DNA of 64,000 nt. Origin: Castellaniella sp034674885 (GTDB lineage: Bacteria > Pseudomonadota > Gammaproteobacteria > Burkholderiales > Burkholderiaceae_B). The notes beneath the pieces are model-generated. The model was not told where the DNA came from and did no database searches. It saw only the letters and a program-made list of their open reading frames with translations. The position numbers and the translations under genes are program-made. Where the stretch lies: contig NZ_JAUCDS010000004.1 of NCBI RefSeq assembly GCF_034674885.1, positions 1-64,000 on the forward strand, given 5' to 3'. Each line of letters begins with the position of its first letter. Positions within the stretch are counted from its first letter, which is position 1. Below are positions 8,183 through 15,695 of the stretch, in pieces.

Positions 8183-8196
8183 TTTTGTCCGGAATC
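8150..8196. terminator. Bidirectional terminator between the dehydroquinase-like gene and putA
   Basis: The third repeat copy carries an extended inverted repeat, GATTCCGG..AAAAAAGGGTCC against GGACCCTTTTTT..CCGGAATC, about 20 bp per arm with a one-base bulge. T-runs follow the GC core on both strands, so it should stop both convergent transcripts. It overlaps the putA stop codon at 8195-8197. Confidence 0.85.
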
Positions 8197-11100
8197 ATCC
8201 AACCATCATCAGGGTTGCGTTGCCGCCGGCGGCGGCGGTGTTGATGCAGATGGAGACTTCGCGCACCAGCATCTCCAGGGGATAGCCCTGGCCGCTGGAC
8301 AGTTCGTGTGAACGCCGGGCCAGCACCGGGACGATCGGGCCCGGACGGGCCGCTACGGACTGCGTCAGCGCCAGCAGATCGTCACCGTCGCCCTCGAACA
8401 GCACCACCTGGAAATCCGCCGCATCCAGGGCGCCTGTATCCACCCACTGCGCCGTCTGCAAGTCTTCCTGCTCGCGCAAAGGCCGCATTTCAGGGGTGTC
8501 GACCCAGAGCATCGCGTTACCCGTGCGCAGGCAGGCCTGCCGCTGGGCGCGCGCGCCGGCTGCGCTGACGGCGCGGCACAACACGGTGCCCCGGGGCTTG
8601 AGGCGATAGCGGTTGGTTTCGCCGGTGGGGCCCGGCAGGTCCAGCACCTGAGCGTCCCGCCCCACCACGCCTTCGACGGGCAGGGCATCGGACGACACCG
8701 ACAGCAGGCGATGCAGGTACAGGGGACCGCCGGCCTTGGGACCCGTGCCCGACAGGCCTTCGCCGCCGAAGGGCTGCACACCGACGGTGGCCCCGACGAT
8801 GTTGCGGTTGACGTAGATATTGCCGACCCGGATGCGTTCGGTGACGTGATGCACGGTTTCATCCAGGCGGGTGTGGACGCCGAAGGTCAGACCATAGCCT
8901 CGTTCGTTGATGGCGTCGATCACGCCATCCAGATCCTCGCGCCGATACCGCAGCACGTGCAGCACCGGCCCGAACACCTCGCGCTCCAGTTCGGCGATCT
9001 CGCCGATTTCGATCAGGGTCGGCGCGACGAAGGTGCCGAAACGGACCTGATCCGCATCCAGCACCTGGCGGTCGATCTGATGGCCTGCGGCCTGCATGGC
9101 TTGCACGTGGCGCTCGATCATGGCCTGGGCATCTGCGTCGATGACCGGCCCGATATCCGTAGACAGCAGTTCCGGACGCCCCACCCGCAGTTCCTGCATG
9201 GCGCCTCGCAGCATGGCCAGGGTGCGATCGGCGCAGTCTTCCTGCACGCACAGCACCCGCAAGGCCGAACACCGCTGGCCGGCAGAATCGAACGCGGAAC
9301 TGAGCACGTCGTAGACGACCTGTTCAGTCAGCGCAGAAGAATCGACGATCAGCGCATTCTGGCCGCCCGTCTCGGCAATCAACGGCACGGGGTGGCCCGC
9401 CCCGTTCAGGCGGTGCGCCAGCGTCGCGGCAATCAGCTTGGCCACTTCGGTCGATCCGGTGAACATGACCCCGCGCACCAGGGGGCTCGCCACCAGGGCG
9501 GCACCCACGGTTTCGCCACGCCCCGGCAGCAATTGCACGGCATCGACCGGGACGCCGGCACGATGCAGGACCGACACGCCGTAGGCGGCGATCAGGTTGG
9601 TCTGTTCGGCAGGTTTGGCCAACACCACGTTGCCGGCCGCCAGCGCAGCGCTGACCTGCCCAGTAAAGATCGCCAGCGGAAAATTCCAGGGGCTGATGCA
9701 CAACACCGGACCCAGCGGCCGATGACTGTCGTTGGAAAACTCGGCTTCGATGCGCACCGCGTAATAGCGCAGGAAATCCACGGCCTCGCGAACCTCGGCG
9801 ATGGCATTGGGGAAGGATTTCCCGGCCTCGCGCACGATCAGCCCGATGGACATCTGCATTTCATCTTCCAGCAACTGGGCGGCATGCCGCAGACACTGGG
9901 CGCGTTCCGCGACGGGCGTGGCCTGCCAGATGGGGGCTGCATATTCTGCCCGCTTCAGGGCAGCCTGCACATCGGCCTCATCGGCATCGACCACCTGGCC
10001 GACGACGTCGCGCCGGTCTGCCGGATTGAGTACGTCCCGGGCGCGATCCGCTGCCCAGTCTCCGGGAGGGCTCGCTTGCCAGACGTGGCCAGCGCTGCCG
10101 AGCAAGGCGGCCGCCAGGGAACCCAGGCGATGCTCGTTGCTCAGGTCCAGGCCGGCGGAATTGGCGCGGTTTTCGTGATGGCGATACAGATCGCGCGGCA
10201 GGGGAATGCGGTCATGCGGCGCACCCAGTGGCTGGATCGCCCGGACCTTGCGCACCGGGTCTTCGATCAGGCGGTCGACTGGAATGTCCTTATCACCGAT
10301 CTGATTCACGAAGGACGTATTGGCGCCGTTTTCCAGCAAGCGGCGCACCAGATACGCCAGCAGGGTCTCGTGTGTGCCTACCGGGGCATACACCCGGCAG
10401 GGGCGGTTCAGGCGGCCCTTGGACAGCGGCCCGACGACCTCTTCGTAAAGCGGCTCTCCCATGCCGTGCAGGCACTGGAATTCGTACTGACCGGGATAGT
10501 AATTTTCACCTGCCAGGTAGTAGATGGACGCCAGGGTCTGGGCGTTGTGGGTCGCGAACTGCGGGAAGACGGCTTCGGGGGCGGACAGCAGCTTGCGGGC
10601 GCACGCCAGGTAGGACACATCCGTGTGGACCTTGCGCGTGTAGACCGGAAAGCCTTCCAGGCCGTCGACCTGGGCACGCTTGATTTCCGAATCCCAATAG
10701 GCGCCCTTGACCAGGCGCACCATCAGGCGGTGCTTGCTGCGTCGCGCCAGGTCGATCACGAAATCGATGACGAAAGGCGCACGCTTCTGGTAGGCCTGAA
10801 TGACGAAACCGATGCCGTTCCAGCCACGCAGGCGCTCGTCGAAGCACAGGGCTTCCAGCAGGTCCAGGGACAGTTCCAGGCGGTCGGCTTCTTCGGCATC
10901 GATGTTCAGGCCGATGTCGTACTGCCGCGCCAGGGCAGACAGTTCCGCCATGCGCGGCAGCAGTTCAGCCATGACCCGATCACGCTGCGCCCGCGCATAG
11001 CGCGGATGCAGCGCGGACAGCTTGATGGAAATGCCCGGGCCCTCGTAGATGCCCCGTCCCTGGGACGCCTTGCCTATGGCATGAATGGCCTGCTCGTAGG

Positions 11101-11977
11101 AACGATAGTAGCGGGCGGCGTCCTCTGCCGTCGTGGCGGCCTCGCCCAGCATGTCGTAGGAATAGCGAAAGCCGATTTCCTCGAATTTGCGACTGTTGGC
11201 CAGGGCTGACGAGATCGTCTGTCCGGTCACGAACTGCTCGCCCATCAAGCGCATGGCCATGTTCACGCCGCGCCGGATCAGGGGCTCGCCGCCCCTGGCG
11301 ATCAGGCGCGTCAGCGCCTGGGACAGATTCTGTTCGCTGTTGACGCTGACCAACTTGCCTGTGACCAGCAAGCCCCAGGTCGCCGCATTGACGAACAGCG
11401 AACGCGATTCGCCCACGTGCGCCCGCCAGTCGCCTCGGCTGATCTTGTCACGGATCAGCGCATCCCGGGTCGCCTGATCGGGGATGCGCAACAGGGCCTC
11501 GGCCAGGCACATCAGGGCCACGCCTTCCTGGCTGGACAGGGAAAATTCCTGGATCAGGCCTTCCACCCCGCCGCCGGTGCGTTTGTCGCGCAGGGTCTGC
11601 ACCAGGCGCCGGGCCAGGGTCTCGACCTGAGCAGCCTGCGACGAGCCCGCCTGATCCAGCAACATGGCCACGCATTCCGATTCCGGGCGGCGATAGGCTG
11701 CGGTGATGGCGGCCCGCAGCACGGACTGCGGCTGGACTTCCTGGGCGAATTCCTGAAACGGTGTCTGCGGATCGGATTCCGTCACCGCGTCGGGTTCGGA
11801 GGCATCCGCGCGATGATCGACATCGGCCGGCAGCCGCCCGCGCTCGATGGCCTCGATGTAGCTCATCAGCGCTTGTTTATGCAGCCAGTGCGGGGTGCAC
11901 CCCAGCTTGTCGGCCTGCTGCCGAAGTCGTTCGCGCAAGGTCTCATCGACCTTCACACCCAGGGTAACTGTCGCCAT
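8195..11977 (-). CDS. putA: Trifunctional proline utilization protein PutA (repressor / proline dehydrogenase / P5C dehydrogenase)
   Basis: A 1260-residue protein that oxidises proline to glutamate in two steps and can repress its own gene. Residues about 1-50 form a ribbon-helix-helix DNA-binding domain (MATVTLGVKVDETLRERLR). The FAD-dependent proline dehydrogenase barrel covers about 190-520 (VKGAYWDSEIKRAQ among its conserved strands). The NAD-dependent aldehyde dehydrogenase covers about 570-1030, with ETGGQNALIVD and the catalytic Cys in DSAGQRCSALRVL. The remaining C-terminal part matches the extra domain of long PutA proteins. No putP neighbour is seen. An inverted repeat upstream could be an operator. 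Confidence 0.96.
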   Translation of the reverse strand: MATVTLGVKVDETLRERLRQQADKLGCTPHWLHKQALMSYIEAIERGRLPADVDHRADASEPDAVTESDPQTPFQEFAQEVQPQSVLRAAITAAYRRPESECVAMLLDQAGSSQAAQVETLARRLVQTLRDKRTGGGVEGLIQEFSLSSQEGVALMCLAEALLRIPDQATRDALIRDKISRGDWRAHVGESRSLFVNAATWGLLVTGKLVSVNSEQNLSQALTRLIARGGEPLIRRGVNMAMRLMGEQFVTGQTISSALANSRKFEEIGFRYSYDMLGEAATTAEDAARYYRSYEQAIHAIGKASQGRGIYEGPGISIKLSALHPRYARAQRDRVMAELLPRMAELSALARQYDIGLNIDAEEADRLELSLDLLEALCFDERLRGWNGIGFVIQAYQKRAPFVIDFVIDLARRSKHRLMVRLVKGAYWDSEIKRAQVDGLEGFPVYTRKVHTDVSYLACARKLLSAPEAVFPQFATHNAQTLASIYYLAGENYYPGQYEFQCLHGMGEPLYEEVVGPLSKGRLNRPCRVYAPVGTHETLLAYLVRRLLENGANTSFVNQIGDKDIPVDRLIEDPVRKVRAIQPLGAPHDRIPLPRDLYRHHENRANSAGLDLSNEHRLGSLAAALLGSAGHVWQASPPGDWAADRARDVLNPADRRDVVGQVVDADEADVQAALKRAEYAAPIWQATPVAERAQCLRHAAQLLEDEMQMSIGLIVREAGKSFPNAIAEVREAVDFLRYYAVRIEAEFSNDSHRPLGPVLCISPWNFPLAIFTGQVSAALAAGNVVLAKPAEQTNLIAAYGVSVLHRAGVPVDAVQLLPGRGETVGAALVASPLVRGVMFTGSTEVAKLIAATLAHRLNGAGHPVPLIAETGGQNALIVDSSALTEQVVYDVLSSAFDSAGQRCSALRVLCVQEDCADRTLAMLRGAMQELRVGRPELLSTDIGPVIDADAQAMIERHVQAMQAAGHQIDRQVLDADQVRFGTFVAPTLIEIGEIAELEREVFGPVLHVLRYRREDLDGVIDAINERGYGLTFGVHTRLDETVHHVTERIRVGNIYVNRNIVGATVGVQPFGGEGLSGTGPKAGGPLYLHRLLSVSSDALPVEGVVGRDAQVLDLPGPTGETNRYRLKPRGTVLCRAVSAAGARAQRQACLRTGNAMLWVDTPEMRPLREQEDLQTAQWVDTGALDAADFQVVLFEGDGDDLLALTQSVAARPGPIVPVLARRSHELSSGQGYPLEMLVREVSICINTAAAGGNATLMMVG

Positions 11978-12035
11978 GATCGGGCTCTCGGATTAGAATT
12001 GAACTGCGCACGCCCTTGACGGAAAAGGCAACGCC

Positions 12036-12052
12036 TACCATACGGCATGGTA
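12036..12052. promoter_or_regulatory. Inverted repeat upstream of putA, candidate operator
   Basis: TACCAT (12036-12041) and ATGGTA (12047-12052) form a perfect 6-5-6 inverted repeat about 60 bp before the putA start, in the 120-bp gap between putA and pqiC. PutA with a ribbon-helix-helix domain autoregulates in other bacteria, but this is not the known E. coli operator motif, so the assignment is tentative. Confidence 0.3.
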
Positions 12053-12097
12053 TGAGGTTAACCCCATTTAAGCCATTATGGATAACCCGAAAACCGA

Positions 12098-12736
12098 TCA
12101 GGTACAACCCGATTGCACCGAGACCTGCGAATCAGGTGAACCCGGATTGGCAGACGTACCCTGGCGTGCCATCAGGCCGGCCAGCACCTGCAGCGCCTGA
12201 CGCTGCGCATCCACCAGCGCCGCGACCCCCTGGGCCGCAGCCACACGCACCTGCGCCTGACAAATCCGCGATTCCCGAGCCTCAGGCATGCGGTCGGTCC
12301 AGGTGGCGGCCAGATCCGCTCCCTGCCCCCAGACCAGATCGAAGCGCGTCACGCGCACCTGCATCTGCCGTATCGGCAGATCGGTCAGGCCCGGCAGCCG
12401 CCTCACATCGGGCGCCCCCAGATCCGCCGAGACCCGCCCGGCCAGCAAGGCCTGAATCTGATCGACCAGCGGTGCCGCCCACAGAGACTGGTTCAGGACC
12501 TCGACAGCCGGGCCGCGCGCCGGATCGCGCACCAGCAGTTGGGACCGATCGACTTCAGCCGGGACACCCAGCACCTGGACCTGCAGGCCATACGACGCCT
12601 TCCCGGCGGACACGACCGGCGCCGCCTCAAGGGCCGGGAGATCGGCCAGACTGTAGTAGTGGCTGGAGATCGTCGTGCAGGCCGCCAGCAGGCTGCCCGC
12701 CCCGAATATCCACCCCAGCAATATGCCACGTCGCAT
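12098..12736 (-). CDS. pqiC: PqiC-like outer-membrane lipoprotein (ABC transport auxiliary family)
   Basis: A 212-residue lipoprotein. The signal peptide (MRRGILLGWIFGAGSLLAAC) ends in the lipobox LAAC, so Cys20 should be lipidated. The SSHYYSLADLPAL start of the mature part and the PIRQMQVRVTRFDLV strand are typical of the PqiC/DUF330 family. In the Pqi system PqiA sits in the inner membrane, PqiB bridges the periplasm and PqiC anchors the tunnel at the outer membrane for lipid transport. It is the last gene of the clpS-clpA-pqiABC block, 33 bp after pqiB. Confidence 0.88.
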   Translation of the reverse strand: MRRGILLGWIFGAGSLLAACTTISSHYYSLADLPALEAAPVVSAGKASYGLQVQVLGVPAEVDRSQLLVRDPARGPAVEVLNQSLWAAPLVDQIQALLAGRVSADLGAPDVRRLPGLTDLPIRQMQVRVTRFDLVWGQGADLAATWTDRMPEARESRICQAQVRVAAAQGVAALVDAQRQALQVLAGLMARQGTSANPGSPDSQVSVQSGCT

Positions 12737-12769
12737 CTTTGTCTCCTTTGCATCGATTCGCCGACCCCG

Positions 12770-14455
12770 TCACCGCAAACGGTCTCTGGCAGGGCCACGC
12801 AACAGGGATTCGGGATGCGCCTGCAAGGTATCGGTCAGCAGGCGCAGGCCTCGGGCAGCGCCATCCAGGGCCTTCAGGGTATCCTGCAGATCCGCGACCA
12901 CCGGGGCATCCTGCCCCAGGAGCGCCCCCACCCGATCCAGCGAACGGCGGGCGGATTCCAGTGTCTGGCTGGCCTGCGGGGCCAACTGCGTGTCCAGACG
13001 TCGCAGCAGCTTGTTGAGATTGCTCAGGCTGCCCTGCAATTCCAGCCCCAGCGACTCCAGCGGCATCTTGTCGATCTTCGTCACGATGCTGCTCAACTGC
13101 CGCTGCATCTGCGCGAAATCCCCGGGCATCGTGGGGATCAGAAGCCCCGTCGTGCGATCCGGGTCGCCTGGAATCTGGACCTTGTCCGGATCCAGGTCGC
13201 GGAAGAAGTCCAAGGCCACATACTGCTGCCCCGTCAACAAGCTGGCCGAACGCAATTGCGCCCGCAAGCCATGCCGCACCAAGGGGTCGAGCAAGGCCTT
13301 GCCCTGGGCGCCCTGGGACGATTCGACCAGGTCCAGATATGCCCGGCTGAAACGCATTGGATAGATATCCGCCCGGACGCGGGAATAAAAGCGCTTGCGC
13401 GGCCGATCGTATTCGAGATCGATATCCACGACTTTGCCGATCACCATGCCGCGATAATCCACATCCGCGCCCACCTGCAGGCCACGCACGGAATCCGAAA
13501 AGCGCAGCTCGATGGGGATCGGATCCCCATCGGGATCGGCCAGCGCCCGGTCGCGCGAGTCGAACAAGGTATAGGTGCTGCCGGGCGCCGCCGGCGTGGA
13601 ATTTACCTGGCCGTCGTAGGACGTGGACTCATCGGCCTGGGCAAAGGACACGCCGCCATTCAGAACCGCCGACAGACCGCTGGTGCGCACCTGCACGCCG
13701 GCAGTGGACACGGACACATCCACCCCGCCGTCATCCCAGAATCGCGTGTCCGGCGTGACATAACGGTCGTAGGGGGCCTCGATAAAAATCTGCAGCTGGA
13801 CTGTTCGGCCATCGGGCGACATCCCGTAGCTGACCACGCGTCCGACTTCGAGGCGGCGATAGTAGACCCGCGACCCTACAGTCAAGGACCCCAGTGAACG
13901 GGTCGTCAACTGGAACCGTGTGCCGACCTGTCCGCTCAGGACTTCCGGCGGATTGGGCAGCCCCTGGAACGACGTGACGACATCGCCCTGGGGCGCGCCG
14001 ATAGGGGTGTCCACGCTCAGGTAGACCCCCGAGAGCAGCGTATCCAGACCGGATATCCCGCCCAGACTGACGCGCGGGCGCACGATCCAGAACTTGGCAT
14101 CCTTTTGCGTGATGTAGCGGGAGCCCTCGCGGGCCAACTGCACGTCGACCAGCACATGCTGCCGGTCTTTGGCTACCCGCACGTCCTTGACCTGACCGAC
14201 CACCACGTCGCGGTAGCGCAGCTTGGTCTGCCCTGCCTCGATGCCGGCCGCCGACGCAAAGCTGATGGTGACGACCGGGCCAGTGCGCACCCAGACCGAG
14301 GCCAGCAGGGAAAGCGCCACCGCCAGCGCCAGCAGCGGCACCAGCCAGACCCAGGACCAGCGCAGCGACCGTCCGGGCCGGATCACCGGCGTCTCCGGCA
14401 CCTGCGTGTCATCGGGCGTCTGCCGCGAAGAAGTGTCTTCTGCCTCAATCGTCAT
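12770..14455 (-). CDS. pqiB: PqiB-like MCE-domain intermembrane transport protein
   Basis: A 561-residue periplasm-spanning protein anchored by one N-terminal helix (about residues 31-52, WSWVWLVPLLALAVALSLL). Three MCE domains follow, starting near GIEAGQTKLRYRDVVVG, GSLTVGSRVYYRRLEVG and GLQVGADVDYRGMVIG, then a long helical C-terminus that builds the tunnel. I chose the ATG at 14455, inside the last codons of pqiA (11-bp overlap), over an upstream start that would add 19 residues lying mostly within pqiA. The role is lipid trafficking and envelope integrity, as known for E. coli PqiB. Confidence 0.92.
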   Translation of the reverse strand: MTIEAEDTSSRQTPDDTQVPETPVIRPGRSLRWSWVWLVPLLALAVALSLLASVWVRTGPVVTISFASAAGIEAGQTKLRYRDVVVGQVKDVRVAKDRQHVLVDVQLAREGSRYITQKDAKFWIVRPRVSLGGISGLDTLLSGVYLSVDTPIGAPQGDVVTSFQGLPNPPEVLSGQVGTRFQLTTRSLGSLTVGSRVYYRRLEVGRVVSYGMSPDGRTVQLQIFIEAPYDRYVTPDTRFWDDGGVDVSVSTAGVQVRTSGLSAVLNGGVSFAQADESTSYDGQVNSTPAAPGSTYTLFDSRDRALADPDGDPIPIELRFSDSVRGLQVGADVDYRGMVIGKVVDIDLEYDRPRKRFYSRVRADIYPMRFSRAYLDLVESSQGAQGKALLDPLVRHGLRAQLRSASLLTGQQYVALDFFRDLDPDKVQIPGDPDRTTGLLIPTMPGDFAQMQRQLSSIVTKIDKMPLESLGLELQGSLSNLNKLLRRLDTQLAPQASQTLESARRSLDRVGALLGQDAPVVADLQDTLKALDGAARGLRLLTDTLQAHPESLLRGPARDRLR

Positions 14456-15695
14456 CGGATTTTCCGGTGAAATCTGCCGCGCGCAGGCGGTCCCAGCCTC
14501 GCCGCGGATCATAACGCATGGCGGCCCACATGGTCAGCACCACCACGGCTCCGAAATTCAGGGCCGCCGGGCCGACATCGATGCGCGAGAGCCCAGGAAA
14601 ATCAGCCATGGCGGCCATCAATACCACCACGAACACGTCCAGCATTGACCACTGGCCGACGAACTCCACCACCGCATACAGGCGCGTGCGCTGGCGCTGG
14701 GCGCGTTCACCCAGGGGCTGCGCGCGCAGCAACAGGAACGACAGGGCCAGCAGCTTGGTGACGGGCACCAGCACGCTGGCGACGAATACGATCAGAGCCA
14801 GGTCCCAGGACCCCATGCGCCACAACTCGATCACCCCGCCCAGAATCGTATGGTTGCTGCTGCTCAGCGGCGTCTGCACCCGCATGATGGGCAGCGTGTT
14901 GGCGGGGATGTAGAAAATGACGGCCGCCAGCAGCAAGGCCCAGATCTCCGGGGCAGTGCCATGGCGCTTTGGCCCCATGGAAGAGCGGCAGCGCGGACAG
15001 CGCTCCTGTCCATGCGCATGCACATAGCCGCAGGATTCGCAGACCGCGCCGCTACCCTGGCTGCCGGACACCAGTACCATGCCGGCGTCTTCGGCCGCCC
15101 GCCACAAGGCGGACGCATCCCAGCGCGACAGGCCCGATAGCAGGAAACTGAGCACGAAGAACCCGAACAGACCGGGTTCGATCTGCAGGCCGGCCATGCC
15201 CGCGACCTTGACGAAGGCCACCAACAGCCCCAGCACCAGCACCGGTGCCATCGACCAGGGCGCCAGGTACGCCAGCCAGCGCAGGACGCGCCCCAGATCC
15301 GGTGGCAGGCGCCGTGCGGCGATGGCCTGCAGCACCCACAGCGTCAACGCGATCTGCAGCAAGGGGATCCAGAAACCCACCAGGCCAGTCATGACCGACA
15401 CGCCATAGAAGCCCCGGTCCCAGCACAACCGCAACGCGCTCCAGAAGGTGAGCGTGTTGTCGATCCCCTGCACCGACAGGCGCGCCAGGGGGAAGCCCTG
15501 GGCCATCGCGAAGACCAGCAATGTCGTCCAGGCCAGCGCCACCCATTGGCGCACACTGAGCAGACCCCGTCGATACAACACCGTGCCGCAACGGCGGCAG
15601 GCGGCCTGACCCCGGAGATCCAGGGCCGGCCGCCTGTGCAGGGTATCGCAATGCGGGCAGGCGATCAGGGGTTCAAGGCCCCCGGCAGATGTCAT
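14445..15695 (-). CDS. pqiA: PqiA-like inner-membrane protein with two zinc-ribbon motifs
   Basis: A 416-residue polytopic membrane protein made of two similar halves, each starting with a paired CxxC zinc ribbon: CPHCDTLH..CRRCGTVLY near residue 13 and CESCGYVH..CPRCRSSM near 218. About eight hydrophobic helices are visible. This is the usual PqiA architecture. The ATG at 15695 overlaps the clpA stop by one base (TGATG), better than the TTG one codon upstream, and implies termination-reinitiation coupling to clpA. It is thought to feed substrate into the PqiB tunnel. Confidence 0.92.
   Translation of the reverse strand: MTSAGGLEPLIACPHCDTLHRRPALDLRGQAACRRCGTVLYRRGLLSVRQWVALAWTTLLVFAMAQGFPLARLSVQGIDNTLTFWSALRLCWDRGFYGVSVMTGLVGFWIPLLQIALTLWVLQAIAARRLPPDLGRVLRWLAYLAPWSMAPVLVLGLLVAFVKVAGMAGLQIEPGLFGFFVLSFLLSGLSRWDASALWRAAEDAGMVLVSGSQGSGAVCESCGYVHAHGQERCPRCRSSMGPKRHGTAPEIWALLLAAVIFYIPANTLPIMRVQTPLSSSNHTILGGVIELWRMGSWDLALIVFVASVLVPVTKLLALSFLLLRAQPLGERAQRQRTRLYAVVEFVGQWSMLDVFVVVLMAAMADFPGLSRIDVGPAALNFGAVVVLTMWAAMRYDPRRGWDRLRAADFTGKSDDD

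Noticed and set aside
7918..8285. Repetitive peptides encoded by the 81-bp repeats on both strands
   Set aside because: The frames stay open only because the unit length is a multiple of three. They contain terminator hairpins and lack convincing ribosome binding sites, so a non-coding role fits better.
8308..8568. Small basic or Pro-rich frames within certain genes
   Set aside because: Many short frames of this kind inside putA, xseA, clpA and others show the Arg/Pro/Ala bias of out-of-frame GC-rich DNA and no independent support.
8711..11209. An 832-codon open frame opposite putA on the plus strand
   Set aside because: It is an antisense shadow of putA caused by the high third-position G/C. 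It has no family motifs and no ribosome binding site, while putA is certain.
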